A stretch of 64,000 nucleotides of DNA, taken from positions 1 through 64,000 of the forward strand of contig JBAIAA010000450.1 of assembly GCA_037893245.1 (NCBI GenBank), written 5' to 3'. This document shows, piece by piece, positions 1 through 11,400 of this stretch. The position numbers and the translations under genes are program-made. The stretch comes from Crossaster papposus. Its lineage: Eukaryota > Echinodermata > Asteroidea > Velatida > Solasteridae. The notes below the pieces were generated by a model. The model saw only the letters and a list, made by a program, of their open reading frames with translations. It was not told where the DNA came from and made no database searches. Within the stretch, counting starts at the first letter, position 1. Each line of letters opens with the position of its first letter.

Positions 1-678
1 AAAGGAAAATAAACTCAAAAACAACGTTAAACTTATAGACTCTCTTCAACGGTTTTCGAGTTCGTACTTGGCATACCATGCACACATTTTAAGCACTTTT
101 CGCACACTGCGTGCATGTACAATGCAGCAAAATTCTGGCCATCTACCAATTTGAAATAAACATCTACCAAGTTGACCAAATTGTTACATTGTACTGATAC
201 TAGACCTAGTTCATTGACTACAATGTATGTATACACATGTACTACATATCAAATTACGTCTAGACTGATAACAGTGTTCTGGTATCTATGTTGTTGTTAC
301 TAATGTTAGATAATTGTTATGATGTTTAACACAATTTCAATGGACATGTTGTCTGTCTGGTGGAAGTAAAACCTCCGTATTGGTTGGACACTTCCTTGGT
401 AACAGTACCGGAAGAATCTAGTTGGTTTACGGATGTGCTACCAGAATTAAAACCTGTTGGCGTTCTGGTTTTGTAGGAAGCCTCCGCAGAGTTTAATCTG
501 TTGACACCTCAGTGTTTCCTTCCTCCGTAGGATGTCTGTGGTTTGAATTTGGGCAAACTGGGGTTTACCAGTTCCATGCTGGAAATGCTAAAAATGTTAG
601 GAAAGGAGGGCATTCAATATTGTGTGTCATGGTACAGCAGTTTTTTAAGACCAAATATTTATAGAATATTTGAAGGTT

Positions 679-712
679 GGGGGGGGGGGGGGGGGGGGGG
701 GGGGGCGGGGGG
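679..712. repeat. Poly-G tract
   Basis: 27 consecutive G, one C, then 6 G. Could fold into a quadruplex; length may be unreliable in the assembly. Confidence 0.9.
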
Positions 713-1430
713 AAGTATCTAGGAACATTATTTAAAATGCTTGTAGAATTGTTGTTTTGATTGTTGCCTCCATCTGCCTGTGCGAGGCCTCATTTGTAGA
801 TAATGTGTGCCCATGTGGTGTTCACGAAACATAATTGAATCGCAAAAACAAATCCCCACATCATCTGTCAATTTAATTTAACTGTTTCTTTAAACTACAT
901 TTGATTTACAAAACACAGCAGCTGTTTGAACTTTGTCATCTTCATCATTATCTTTGTCCCTCAGGCCTCGCTATCATCTGGGGTCGAGCCTCTAAATGCC
1001 ATCTCGCATACGCCATCACCATTCCTAGTCATCCCAACATCAATTACCTTCATCGCCATCTTTATTTTGTCTAATATTTCTTCATGGCAACTCGGTGGGA
1101 TACTGGTATCTTGCTCGAGGGAGTGAGTCATGTACATGTATGTTGGACTGGCTGTTAGATGTACGTGCAGGACTTGGTTAGAGAAATATGATATTCAGGC
1201 TACATGTGAATGGCAAAAGAATGTTCCCCAAATGATATTTTGTGGATTCATGGAATCGCATCTGGTACTTGAATATTGACGTGTACCGTACGCGTGTTTC
1301 CTGTGACTCAAAGCATTAGAACTCGGTTAACCCATGGATTCTTAGCTTCTGAGTTTCCAGTTCACTTCAAGGTTACCACGGGTCATGAAAAGTCATCTAA
1401 AAGTTGCCCTGGAAAGTCGTGGAAAATTGG

Positions 1431-1585
1431 GGAAAAATTCAATTTTTCAGAACAATTACCGGTAGAACAATAATTTTGTTGTATGCCTTGAATCATTATT
1501 TACTTTTAAATAAGTAAGATTTTTCTAAATAATTTGGTAGTAAAATCGTTTGAGCTGCAAATGATGTACATGTATCCTACCTTTA
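1431..1585. mobile_element. Family A MITE, 3' half
   Basis: The internal AAAAATTCAATTTTTC and ATCATTATTTACTTT match the copy at 41105-41448. The end reads TGTATCCTACCT followed by TTAA, the family terminus. Six extra bases (CATGTA) sit inside the terminus compared with other copies. Confidence 0.6.
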
Positions 1586-2601
1586 AGTGGACTCCAATCC
1601 ATTTTACCTGGATGGATGTATTTATGGCTTTACTTAAATTCATAGTTGAAACCCGAATTTGACACAAAGTTTGCCAAGTTTGTACATACTTGCAGAAGTT
1701 TGGTATTTGTTAGTAGATTAATGTTAGTAGGTTAAACATTTTTGAAGGTTCAAGTGGAGGAGTATTCAGCATACATCTAAAATACAGACATTTTAATGTG
1801 TTAGGGCTGTACAACAGAACCGGGTACCCGAGTCAGAATCCGACCGTTGATGTCAGGAACCTGTTTCAGATTATGTAATCGTACTCAACAAATTAGTTAG
1901 TTACTTCTCAGTTTATAAAAAAGAAACGTTTTAAATGTCATGAATTTGAATTTGAAAAGTGAAGATAATTATCTAAGGAGTGGCCAGATACAAATCCTTT
2001 CTATTTTTTTGGAAAAGATTAGATGATAATTTTGTTTGCCTAATATTTATAGTATATTTTAAATAAATTCATCCTCAAAGTCAGACAACCTCATCTACAT
2101 GTACGACAAGTGTGGCATCCAATTTCAAGAAAATACCATTAGTAAACCCTTTTCCTCCCGGAATGAAACTGCTTTTATGAAGTGATGTACATGTAGGTTT
2201 TCAGGGCAGAAAAGACTCGTAACGGTAATGTAGCTGGCAAATTCCGCTTCGCACTGTTGCTTCACAGACTGTGGGCGTCGATCTGTGTTCCTTATTTTTT
2301 TATCATCAATAAAAACCGTGTTAAAACGGTTAAGGCGGCTCAGCAGTGCGAGATGAACACATCGGTCTTCTGTCAGGCTTCTGTCTCTGTTAATTCTCCT
2401 AAGACAGATTTACATGCAAATTAAATTGTCCAGTTTCCAGGAGCGTCTCATTCGTGCATGTCCAGATGAAACCTGATAACAAATTTAAATCCAATTTATT
2501 TCCTGTCCCGCAGAGCTACATGTACCGGTACATGTAGTGTTGACATTTTACAGGTGTTAAGATTAAAAGCCACTCGATGTGCAGGCTGCAGAGGATCGGA
2601 G

Positions 2602-2676
2602 GGAAATGTGGAAGATGAGCCCCTCAAACTGAAACGAGACAGGACAACCTGATCTCTTCACAGGGTTGGGATGGGT
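2602..2676 (-). mobile_element. SINE fragment, minus-strand copy
   Basis: The reverse complement matches 19550-19630: CCCATCCCAACCCT, GAAGAGATCAG and GTGAGGGGCTG equivalents are all present. Only the body is present; the tRNA-like head is missing. Confidence 0.55.
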
Positions 2677-2692
2677 AAAATGGTTTTCTGCA

Positions 2693-2813
2693 AGGTACAA
2701 ACAATAGGCCTATACATCACCTGAAAATTTGGATTGTAACCCTGTTTCTGCAAAAGAGGAATTTTCATGCTAAGCAATGTTTTGTGCTAACAACAGCTCT
2801 ATGAAATAGGCTG
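2693..2813. mobile_element. Family C remnant
   Basis: CATGCTAAGCAATGTTTTGTG and the end AGCTCTATGAAAT resemble family C at 50606-50840. The opposite terminus is not visible. Confidence 0.4.
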
Positions 2814-3812
2814 TGGTGATTTTATGAGCTGTTTACTGGCAGCGGAAAACGTGGAAACCGAACAAAACTCACAATATGCCTTTCAGTTGAATGGATAACA
2901 AAACCTGTGTATGCCATTCATCTTGTTTGTAACATGTAGAGTAACAATAAAACCTGTGGGCGTGAAACTCCCAGATACACAGAACTGGCACAAAAGCCTG
3001 GTTTTAACCACAACTACTAGGGGAGGGGGAGGGGGAGGGGAGGGGGGAGGGGATTTGGGTCAGCATAACAAAGGTAAAATGTGAATCATGCAGGTTTTTC
3101 TTCCTTTAAGTAAAGTCTGTGTTATGTAAAAAAAATAAAAATAAATGGCTGTATATTGGCTGTCAGACAGACTTTTGCCTCTGATCTTAACAAAAATAGG
3201 TGATGTGGAAACTCATTGTACAGGGTGTCCCAAACAAATGGTGCAAATAGAACTTAATTTTGCTCCTTAAATATTCAGCATTTGCTATAGATGTTTGTAT
3301 GAGCTTCAAGATAACCAAATTATCTTGATATTTACCAAATGGCGCATCAAACAAGTCTTTAAAGTAGCGTCAGAAGTATAGTTTTTGATTCATTCTTGAT
3401 TTAGTGGTGGGGAAAGTGACAACAAAGGATGTACGCACCTATGGACAATGACACACCCCGGGGTCAAGGAGTCCGTCTTACAATTGACAGGAGAATTTAG
3501 TTTGCTCATGATTTGGTCTCTTGGTTTTGTTTGTTGAACTTTAAAGGAAGGACATTTGAGTTAACAGCTTTAGAGAATTTAGGACAGTATGTGTTCCCTT
3601 CAGAATGACGTATTGATTTGGGTTCAATATTGATACTCGTTTTCTTTTTGAAACTATTTCACAAGGATGAAACTGTGGGCACTGAATAGTGTACATTGAA
3701 CTTGTTTGTTTGTTCAGAGAAAAAAAAACCTGGCCTGATTAGGCCTTGAATGTTTAATACAAAACCTTTTTATACTTTCGAGTGGTTACAAACACTGGGT
3801 GTTGCTCTGGTA

Positions 3813-3835
3813 TTTTTTTTTTTTTTTTTTTTTTT
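3813..3835. repeat. Poly-T tract
   Basis: 23 consecutive T. Could be a minus-strand poly-A tail, but no retroelement body is seen next to it. Confidence 0.85.
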
Positions 3836-4654
3836 GCTTCTGGGTCTTCTCTGAAACCGAAACAAAGGCCATATTTTGTGACCATATTTGTTTGGATTGC
3901 TAAATTTTTGATTAAGCGCTAAACTGTAGGCTTAAGTTATTATTAGTTAGTTGGGTAAACATGTTGTGTAGCTTTGTTAATTAAACACTTCACATGTAAA
4001 AAGGCATAGAAAATCTCAGTTGCAAACACTGCAATTATGTTTTCTCTATTAAATAAAAACTGGTCAAATTTGAAAACTGGTTGTTTTTGTGAATTTTGGG
4101 AATCAAATGGTTGGTTTGGTTCAGAAAAATGTCTGACTTAAGCCCAATTTATGTACTTCATCCGAATGTGAAGCGACTGTCGTGACGTAAACAATTGAAG
4201 TGTCGTGACACTTTTCATTACCTTAACGTAATACATGTAGTATTCATATAAAGTGTTAACTGTACTGTAAATCTGTGCTAAGTGTTTTATCTCTGGCTAA
4301 ATAGTGAATGTACTGGTACCCCTCCATTTTAAGACACTCTTCTGTGATTCACCAAGCAGCTGTTTCAGTGAGCTGTTGGGTTGGGTTGGGTTAGGTTGGG
4401 ATGAGTTCACACTGGGGAATCTTGCTGTGTAGTGGCAGCATGGGGCTACTTGGACTTGGTTTTCTTGTGAGCTTTCCCTAAACTCCAATTATCTCTCGCC
4501 AGGACTCCACTGCCATGTCCTTATTTTTTTACCCATGTGGTTCATAAGATGCACAAATTTGCAACTCTTGTTGGAGAACATGTATACACACAATTTTCCA
4601 TGGATTCAAAACTTTTTATGTATGAATACGTACCTTAAGAGCAATGCCAAATAC

Positions 4655-4825
4655 CTGTTAGCGACCAGCTCGCAGTGAGCGAGGTCGTAAAATATCGAGG
4701 TGTGCTACCCACAGATGCCGGCCTTAACCCGTCTCGATCAGATCGAGGTTTGTAATAAACAATCTTACGCCTGGGCCCGGTGCCGCCTGGTCGATGTCAA
4801 AATAATCTTGGCGCCAACTGGTTAA
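4655..4825. mobile_element. Family E MITE
   Basis: It starts near GTTAGCGACCAGC and ends GGCGCCAACTGGTTAA. Internal CTACCCACAGATGCCGG is repeated at 61379-61395. Related copies lie at 39771-40012, 46386-46580, 47695-47872 and 61335-61487. Confidence 0.6.
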
Positions 4826-5913
4826 AAGAAAATCTGAAGAAAAACCCCACAAACAAAGGCATTGGCTAAACAAGGTTTCAACCTAAGTACATACATTTTA
4901 AAAACTGTTTGCGTTTTACTTAGTAAAAATAAAATGTTCGCATGCAATTTTGGTATAGGCTGCTATGATATCTGGTGGAACCAAGCGAAGGTAACGTTTC
5001 TTTTCACATTCCCATACAAGGTCTGCGTTCATTACATCCCAAGGCCCCTAAGCATACATGTAGCGACTGTAGACTGTTATTATTTATGCTTGCATTCCTA
5101 TCATGTCAGATTGTTTTCATCCATGCAGTTAAAGAGGAGATATCAAATGTTCAGTTTTTTGTATTAGAGATCGAAATTTAACGAGGTCAGAACTGCCAAA
5201 CCAGGTCAAAGTAATCCAACGATTTATGATTTGTTTGATCTTGAGGTATTTTTTATTTGTCCATGCAAATCGTAAATTATCTACACTTTTATTTATTCAA
5301 ACAACTGGTTTTTTTTGCTGGGATAGCTTGACATTAGGTTAAGTATTATTTACTTTAAACCTAACCCACACATTTGATTTGGGTCAAAGCTCAAGTACAC
5401 AAGTACACAATGTACACATACTACATGTACTGTACCATAATGTACCAGTACATGTACATGAATGACTAGACAATAAGTAGAATACTGCATACCGGTACAT
5501 CTATTACAGTTTACTTTATTTTGTTTTAGCTTACATGTAGGTGAGGTTAATGCATGCATGTAATGATATTGAAAATTTTGAGTCATATTTAAAAAAAAAG
5601 TGTATTTATGTAGTCGGTACTCTCAAATCTGAGACCCTACCCTTGAAAGAACTTTAGAATGTAGCCATAATTTCCTGCACAGCATTGCACATCATGAATG
5701 AAAATAACTGTTGCTATTCTAATAATAGCTACCAGTTCTGACCTCAGTCTTCAGGGCAGAGCATACTGTCCGAAAAGTTCAGTTCCCTCTGGTTCTTTAT
5801 GGAACCACACAAATTAAAAAAAGAGAATTTCCACATGGTGTTGACGCGAACTACTTATCTTGCTGCCTTTTCACCATGCAAACCATTAAATTTCTTTGTC
5901 GGTTTACACAAAA

Positions 5914-6073
5914 ATATGAACATCATCATATTGAGGATATGAACATCATCATATTGAGGATATGAACATCATCATATTGAGGATGAACATCATCATATTG
6001 AGGATATGAACATCATTATATTGAGGATATGAACATCGTCATATTGAGGATATGAACATCGTCATATTGGAGG
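5914..6073. repeat. 23-bp tandem repeat, seven copies
   Basis: The unit ATATGAACATCATCATATTG plus AGG is repeated seven times over 160 bp. Copy 4 lacks two bases, and copies 5-7 carry CATTAT or CATCGTC variants. Confidence 0.9.
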
Positions 6074-7516
6074 AAACAGAGAGTTTCAGGACTTTTAACA
6101 AAATAGAGAGAAACGAGGCATGTAAGAGCAGGTAAAAGGGGCCGTCCCGCCATTGTCAATATCTCAGTTGCATTAATTTATACAATGTCTGTCTACTGAC
6201 CCATAACAGGATCCAGGTAAGCACAGTGAGTCGGAGGTGTACACATTGAGGTAGAAAAATATCAATTGAAACCTGTACTGCATCACTCCTCCATGGGTAC
6301 ACTTGTCCAAAACAAACTGACAATGGAACTCTAGCAAAAGGGTTTCTGTATGTCTAAACTGTTTTTATTATAAAAGGTGTACAAATCCTGATTTTTTTTT
6401 CTCCTATAAGCTCACCCTTTTTGAAGCCTGTTGTGGTAAATATGTAAATTACCATCTGGGGAAGGCCAGGGTGTGTGGCACTTACTACCTGTATACTCCT
6501 TGGGGATGCTGCAAACTGTGTCACTGTAGGCCTAATGTCTTATAGCTAGACATGCTAGATCCATCAAAACTTGCTGGGAGGTTTTAGAGGACTTTAAAGG
6601 AAAGGAAGGCACGGGCATTGCTATAAAGGGAAGTGTGGGAAGCTGGGGAGGGTGTAACATCCCCCATTAACAGTTTTGTCAGCGGAAATGTGTCCATCGG
6701 CTGATTTTGCTTATTGTGCATTAGTCTCCGTAATAAGCTGCTTTTACCAAAAACAAGTACAGAAACCGACGAAAGCCATTGAGCACAAAGAATGTCTGGG
6801 GTCCTTATTGATGTTCTTTTATGAATTTGGCATTTCCTAAAAAAAAATTATCTTGTATTTCTTTTAAAGAAACTATGTGTGCTTGTACCGGTATGTGTAT
6901 GTACATGTACACGTATAAGTTTATGTACCGTTACACATGTGTTTTAGCAATTGTAGACAAACTTGTCAGTTTCTAAAATGCCAGGTTTCTGGCTGCGCAG
7001 TCTCTTTCCCACGTGAGTTAAGTTTTTGAGCTTTGCAGTTTGCATTGGAATTTGTACCCTGCAATGAAATGTGCCAGTGCGGTTTGTAGTTTGTTTGTAG
7101 TTATACTTTGCCAGGCTTGTTTACCTGTACCAATCTGAAGTTTTAGAGGCCCCACAGAATTTAGTAACCTAAGCTTTGATCCAAAGGCTGTTTTTCCCCT
7201 GTGCATTGGACTGTGTGTGGAGCCGCTGACCTGGGATTTGGAACACTGAAATAACAAAGTGCAACAATAAACTGCTTTCTGGTGTTTTTTTGTTTGTGTG
7301 TGTGTGTGAAAACCTGTTTCTTCCAAAATCTGGAGGTCCCATGTCGATGTCAAAAGCATGCTATTCTAGTTGTAAGGACTTAAATATTTGAAATGTTGCA
7401 TCTTCTGGAGAAGTGAAGAAAAATGCAAGCTTGGAAAGCAGCAGCAGTGTTGATGCATGGATGTTGTTTCATTTTCAAGATAAGTGGTAAGACAGACACA
7501 GTAGTTGTATTTGAAT
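6074..7516. other. Non-coding stretch
   Basis: No gene, RNA or repeat family was recognised. Short TG repeats lie at 7290-7308. Confidence 0.5.
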
Positions 7517-7795
7517 TCCTGCAAGTCCCTGCCAGTCCATCACAAGTTCTTCAGTCTCAAGTCAAGTCACTAACTATTCAAATGACTTGGGACTGTACTT
7601 GTGACTGGACTTGGGACTGGACTTGGGACTGGACTTGGGACTGGACTTGGGACTGGACTTGGGACTGGACCTGGGACTGGGACCTGGGACTGGGACCTGG
7701 GACTGGGACCTGGGACTGGACCTGGGAAAGGACCTGGGAAAGGACCTGTAAACAAACTTGGAAAAAGACCTGTGAACAAACTTCGAATTCGTATT
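7517..7795. mobile_element. Family D element with internal minisatellite
   Basis: TGCAAGTCCCTGCCAGTCCA and CATCACAAGTTCTTCAGT match the intact family D copy at 42516-42751. From about 7583 to 7757 the interior has expanded into a 12-bp unit GGGACTGGACTT that grades into GGGACTGGGACCT. The 12-bp period is a multiple of three, so all frames stay open and mimic a protein; this is not coding. Confidence 0.7.
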
Positions 7796-7832
7796 CACGT
7801 AAAAATGAATTGGCCTTGATGCTGAAAGACTA

Positions 7833-7965
7833 GGGGCCAATTTCATGGAGCTGCTAAGCACACAGATTTTCTTAGCCTGAAAATTCTTCCTTGGCAAAAG
7901 CAGGGTTACAGACCAAATTTTCAGTTGATGTTCATGTATATTGTTTGTGACTGGTATGCTTTAAC
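7833..7965. mobile_element. Family C MITE copy
   Basis: The terminus GGGGCCAATTTCATGGAGCT is followed by CTTAGCCTGAAAATTCTTCC and GGGTTACAGACCAAATTTTC. It is truncated at its right end. Confidence 0.55.
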
Positions 7966-9486
7966 AGACAAACAGACAAACAGACAGTGGTGAATGCATC
8001 TATACCTCAGCCATTAGACATGTACATTATCTTAAAGATAAGATAAATAATGTTACCAAATCCATCAAAAACCTAAAAGCGAAAATTCACTCCAATTTCA
8101 CCCTCATTTTATTTTGACCGGTCACAGCACAAAATTCGCCCGTGTGACTTGTTTCTGGTTGGTTGGAGAGGGTCATCCAAATAAAATGTGAAGATGATCC
8201 CTCACCATACCAGAAACATATGGCATTCCTGGGACCTTGTCAACACAGAAAGTTCACTGGGGTCTTCTGGAGTGCTGATGAGCAAGTCAATAGCAAAATT
8301 GGTTGACCTGGTCTCAGGAATGAAAACATACCGGGTATTTTAATATGACTACGATTAAAACTGCTGCAAACTGCTAACTGGCTGGAATGACCTGAAATAT
8401 ACAAATCAAATAAGTTAAGAGGGCCTAATATTTTGATCTAACAAGATCTTCAAAGGCACACAAGCATTGTGGTATTTACAGGGTTGGGAAGATAAACAAA
8501 AACTAGGATAACAGGACTGGAGTGGAATAACTAAAGAAGGAAGGAATAGGCCAAGAGGGAATAAAAGAGCAGGCCAGTACCTGATAAAAGTTGCCTGGAC
8601 AAACGGGTTGAATAGGGTACACACATGGGTGGGAAAAAACAATGAAGGGATAACAGGGGGAGTGGAAGAACCAATAAAGAGAAGATTAGGCCAAGAGAGA
8701 ATAGGTAGGATTAAAAGCCGCATTGGACTATTAAACTACCCGGTATTGACATGATTGTCGACATTCCATGGTAGGTTATTCTTCCGAGCGTCCGCACTTG
8801 GATTACACGGCTCGCACATGACAAGTACATGTATCTGGTATAATGTACTTGGTATACTTTTAGCAACACCAAATCCACAGAGAGCTAAACTGATTTCAAG
8901 TTCAGAGGTACAGACATACACATGTACATGTACCAGTACAGGTACTACATGTACACACTTTGTAGAGGTGCCTTGTTAACCCCTGACTTTAGTAAGGTGC
9001 TGGTAGTGATACTGGAAGTAATCATGCTGGGAATCTTAGCAAGTGTCAGAATTTTTTGCTGCGCAACGATTTTCCTACTCCCATGTACATATTGATCACA
9101 GATTTTTGTTCACTTTTGCAGAGTAAATTTGTACATTTGGTGTTTGTTATGTGGTAAACAGTTGAAAAGTACGGATTTGGCGCACAGTATTTTGTTGTAG
9201 CTGTTTTCTCATGAAGTCAACCGATCCAGTATAGAGAGAGAGGAAATGAAATGCTGTGTTAAAATTTATCCTAATCTCTGGGGAATTTGAGGGACCTGAT
9301 TCTTGCCTGGCATTTCAATGAAAATAAACTGTCGGGCTGCGGGTGATATTCTGAAGATTGAAGTCTCACACATGTACATTTTATTGAAACCTTTTTTTTT
9401 TCTGTCCGTAATATTAGTGCACAATTGTAAGGTGATCTGGAGTTACACCATTTTAGAAGTAATTTATGCTTGCATTGTAATTACAA
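7966..9486. other. Non-coding stretch
   Basis: A short ACAGACAA tandem lies at 7966-7987, and clustered TACATGTA motifs at 8820-8955. Nothing else is supported. Confidence 0.5.
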
Positions 9487-9489
9487 ATG

Positions 9490-9598
9490 AACATCATTCA
9501 TACTCGGGGCCTAATTGGGAATTTAGTACAAGAACATGATTGGTTTCTTGGTTTATCTAGCATCTATGAACTCAAAATGATGTACACTCCTTTAAGAT
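9490..9598. mobile_element. Family B MITE, 3' end
   Basis: AGAACATGATTGGTTTCTTG and ATCTAGCATCTATGAAC recur at 53259-53300, and the end TGATGTACACTCCT abuts TTAA. Only the terminal part remains. Confidence 0.5.
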
Positions 9599-11213
9599 CA
9601 AGATTATATCTGGTCATGGAATGTCTGGTTGTGATTAATAGCCCGACAGGGATGATCCTCGGTATTCAAAATCTAGAGTCGTCCCTGTCCTATCTCTTAA
9701 TTTCCGCTTGTATGACGGTCATTGCAAAAGTGCTAAACGCTCAGAAATGTTCACATGGCTGGTGACTTAGATCACTCGCGTTTGGTCGAATACTCGTGTC
9801 GATAAAAAGTCACGAGAAATAAGAGTATAACAAACTACTCACGAGTACTTAATAAGTACTCACATTACTCACCCAGAAGTATTAATAATAAAAGCATTAT
9901 CTTGAAGCAGTAAACAGATTTGAAGCAAAATGTTAGCCAACTGGGGATCACCACTATAGCACACAAGCTGTGGTATTGTCTGGCATTTTGCCTGCTCTGC
10001 TCTTGAAAATTGACACCCCCTGATGCTCCAAGCTGGAAAGAAGAAAACAAAAATCAAGAAAACGTTTTTCTCCTGGTTTTTCACCCATAAAGTTCGACAA
10101 GTGTGATTTGCCAGTGTTAAGTCGAGGAAACATGGGCGATGATTGAACCTTGTCACTTTTGTTGTCAAAGCATTTAGTTTGGTTGGCCTTCCTGATCAGT
10201 AAACTGTTATGCTTGGCTTGGTTGGTATTAATAGGCAGGTAGCAGGACACCTCTGGTTATTGTTGGTACTCTGCAGGTTATGAAACTGGCAAAAGTTGTA
10301 TGTTGTACTGCATGCAGGTGGTGCTAAGCCCTGCATCAATGTATAGGCACCTGTTTTTTGTTACTTTCCTAATTACCTCCACCCATCAGAGCTTGTGTAT
10401 TTACCCCTGTCTGTTTGTTTGTCTACTGGAGGGAGTTTAACAAGCTTGTTTGGTGGATAGCTTATTATGGGTCAAGGATGATTCCATTAAATTTTCAGAT
10501 TGATCTGGAGGATTCTGGATCCGCACTTTGAATGATTTGTTAACAAATGTTTTGTGGGTAAAGGTCGCCCTCTATGATTACCTTTTTCTAGTTTGGCTCC
10601 TTTTTTGTTTTGATTGTCAAATTTTTGGGTATTCAGTTAACTTTTTCAAAATTACAATTTGCAATTTTAAGTGTAATAATAGACCGGGTCAGGTTTTGCT
10701 AAAAATGCTTTTCACCATTTTTTGATTTTGAAGGGGTTGGTTTGTAACTTGTTAATGTGTATCTGATTGATTTGAGGGGCAGCAATTTCATTATTATTCA
10801 GCATTTCAATTTGTTTAGAGCAGATTATAAAAAACAAATTCCTATAAATAAGTATTGAAAAACAGACTTTTTTAAACTCAGTTTTTGGAATTCCCAGTTC
10901 AGACCATGCAAGAAATACCACTAACCTAAAACCACACATTCCTCACTGAATTCAATTCAAGTCTCTTTGAAGATAAATCAAGTTCTGTATTTGCCATTAG
11001 TGATGACGGACATCCACACATATCCTTCATGTGCTATTATTTCCTGTGTACAATATATATCTGTACTTTGCCCGGTTTAGGTATTAGCAGGGACCACACA
11101 GACTGGGTTTGTTTGTAAGTACAATCCAATGCACACAGGATGCTGAACCACAAATAAACCAGTGTGGTTTTAGGTTGTGTTCTAGTTTATAAACCCACTG
11201 CCGTGGGTAATCT
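9599..11213. other. Non-coding stretch
   Basis: No gene or clear repeat. 9770-9850 has several CACGAG/CTCGTG words with a weak inverted arrangement. Confidence 0.5.
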
Positions 11214-11400
11214 TTAAAGGTAGGATACACCATTGGTAATTGCTTGAATTATTTAACTGACCTGTCTGAAGTTTTACAATCATGGATGCCGAGAAAAAAA
11301 AGCAAGAAAAATGGCGTTAGTTTTCAACCGACGTCGGGCAGTTGTTTTTCTTAGGTTTTTCGCGATCTTCGTTCGACTTATTAAAAGAAATGTCTGCAAA
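11214..11400. mobile_element. Family A MITE, 5' half
   Basis: TTAA then AGGTAGGATACACCATT marks the terminus. ACCTGTCTGAAGTTTTACAA and GGATGCCGAGAAAA match copies at 44668-44770 and (inverted) at 49375-49450. It is truncated at the middle. Confidence 0.65.

Larger units (their letters stand above)
1..5913. other. Upstream non-coding DNA
   Basis: Open frames here are short and show no protein signature. Contents are the poly-G tract, remnants of families A, C and E, a SINE fragment, and a purine-rich stretch at 3019-3054. ACAGGGTGTCCCAAAC at 3220 could be a transposon end, but no second end was found. Confidence 0.6.

Noticed and set aside
3219-3360. ACAGGGTGTCCCAAAC as a transposon terminus
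   Set aside because: No inverted partner or open frame nearby; only mentioned in the region entry.
4375-4402. GGGTTGGGTTGGGTTAGG as interstitial telomere
   Set aside because: Too short and not TTAGGG-periodic.
7423-7833. Repetitive WDWTWDWTWD-type open frame
   Set aside because: It is the translation of a 12-bp minisatellite within a transposon remnant; open on both strands.
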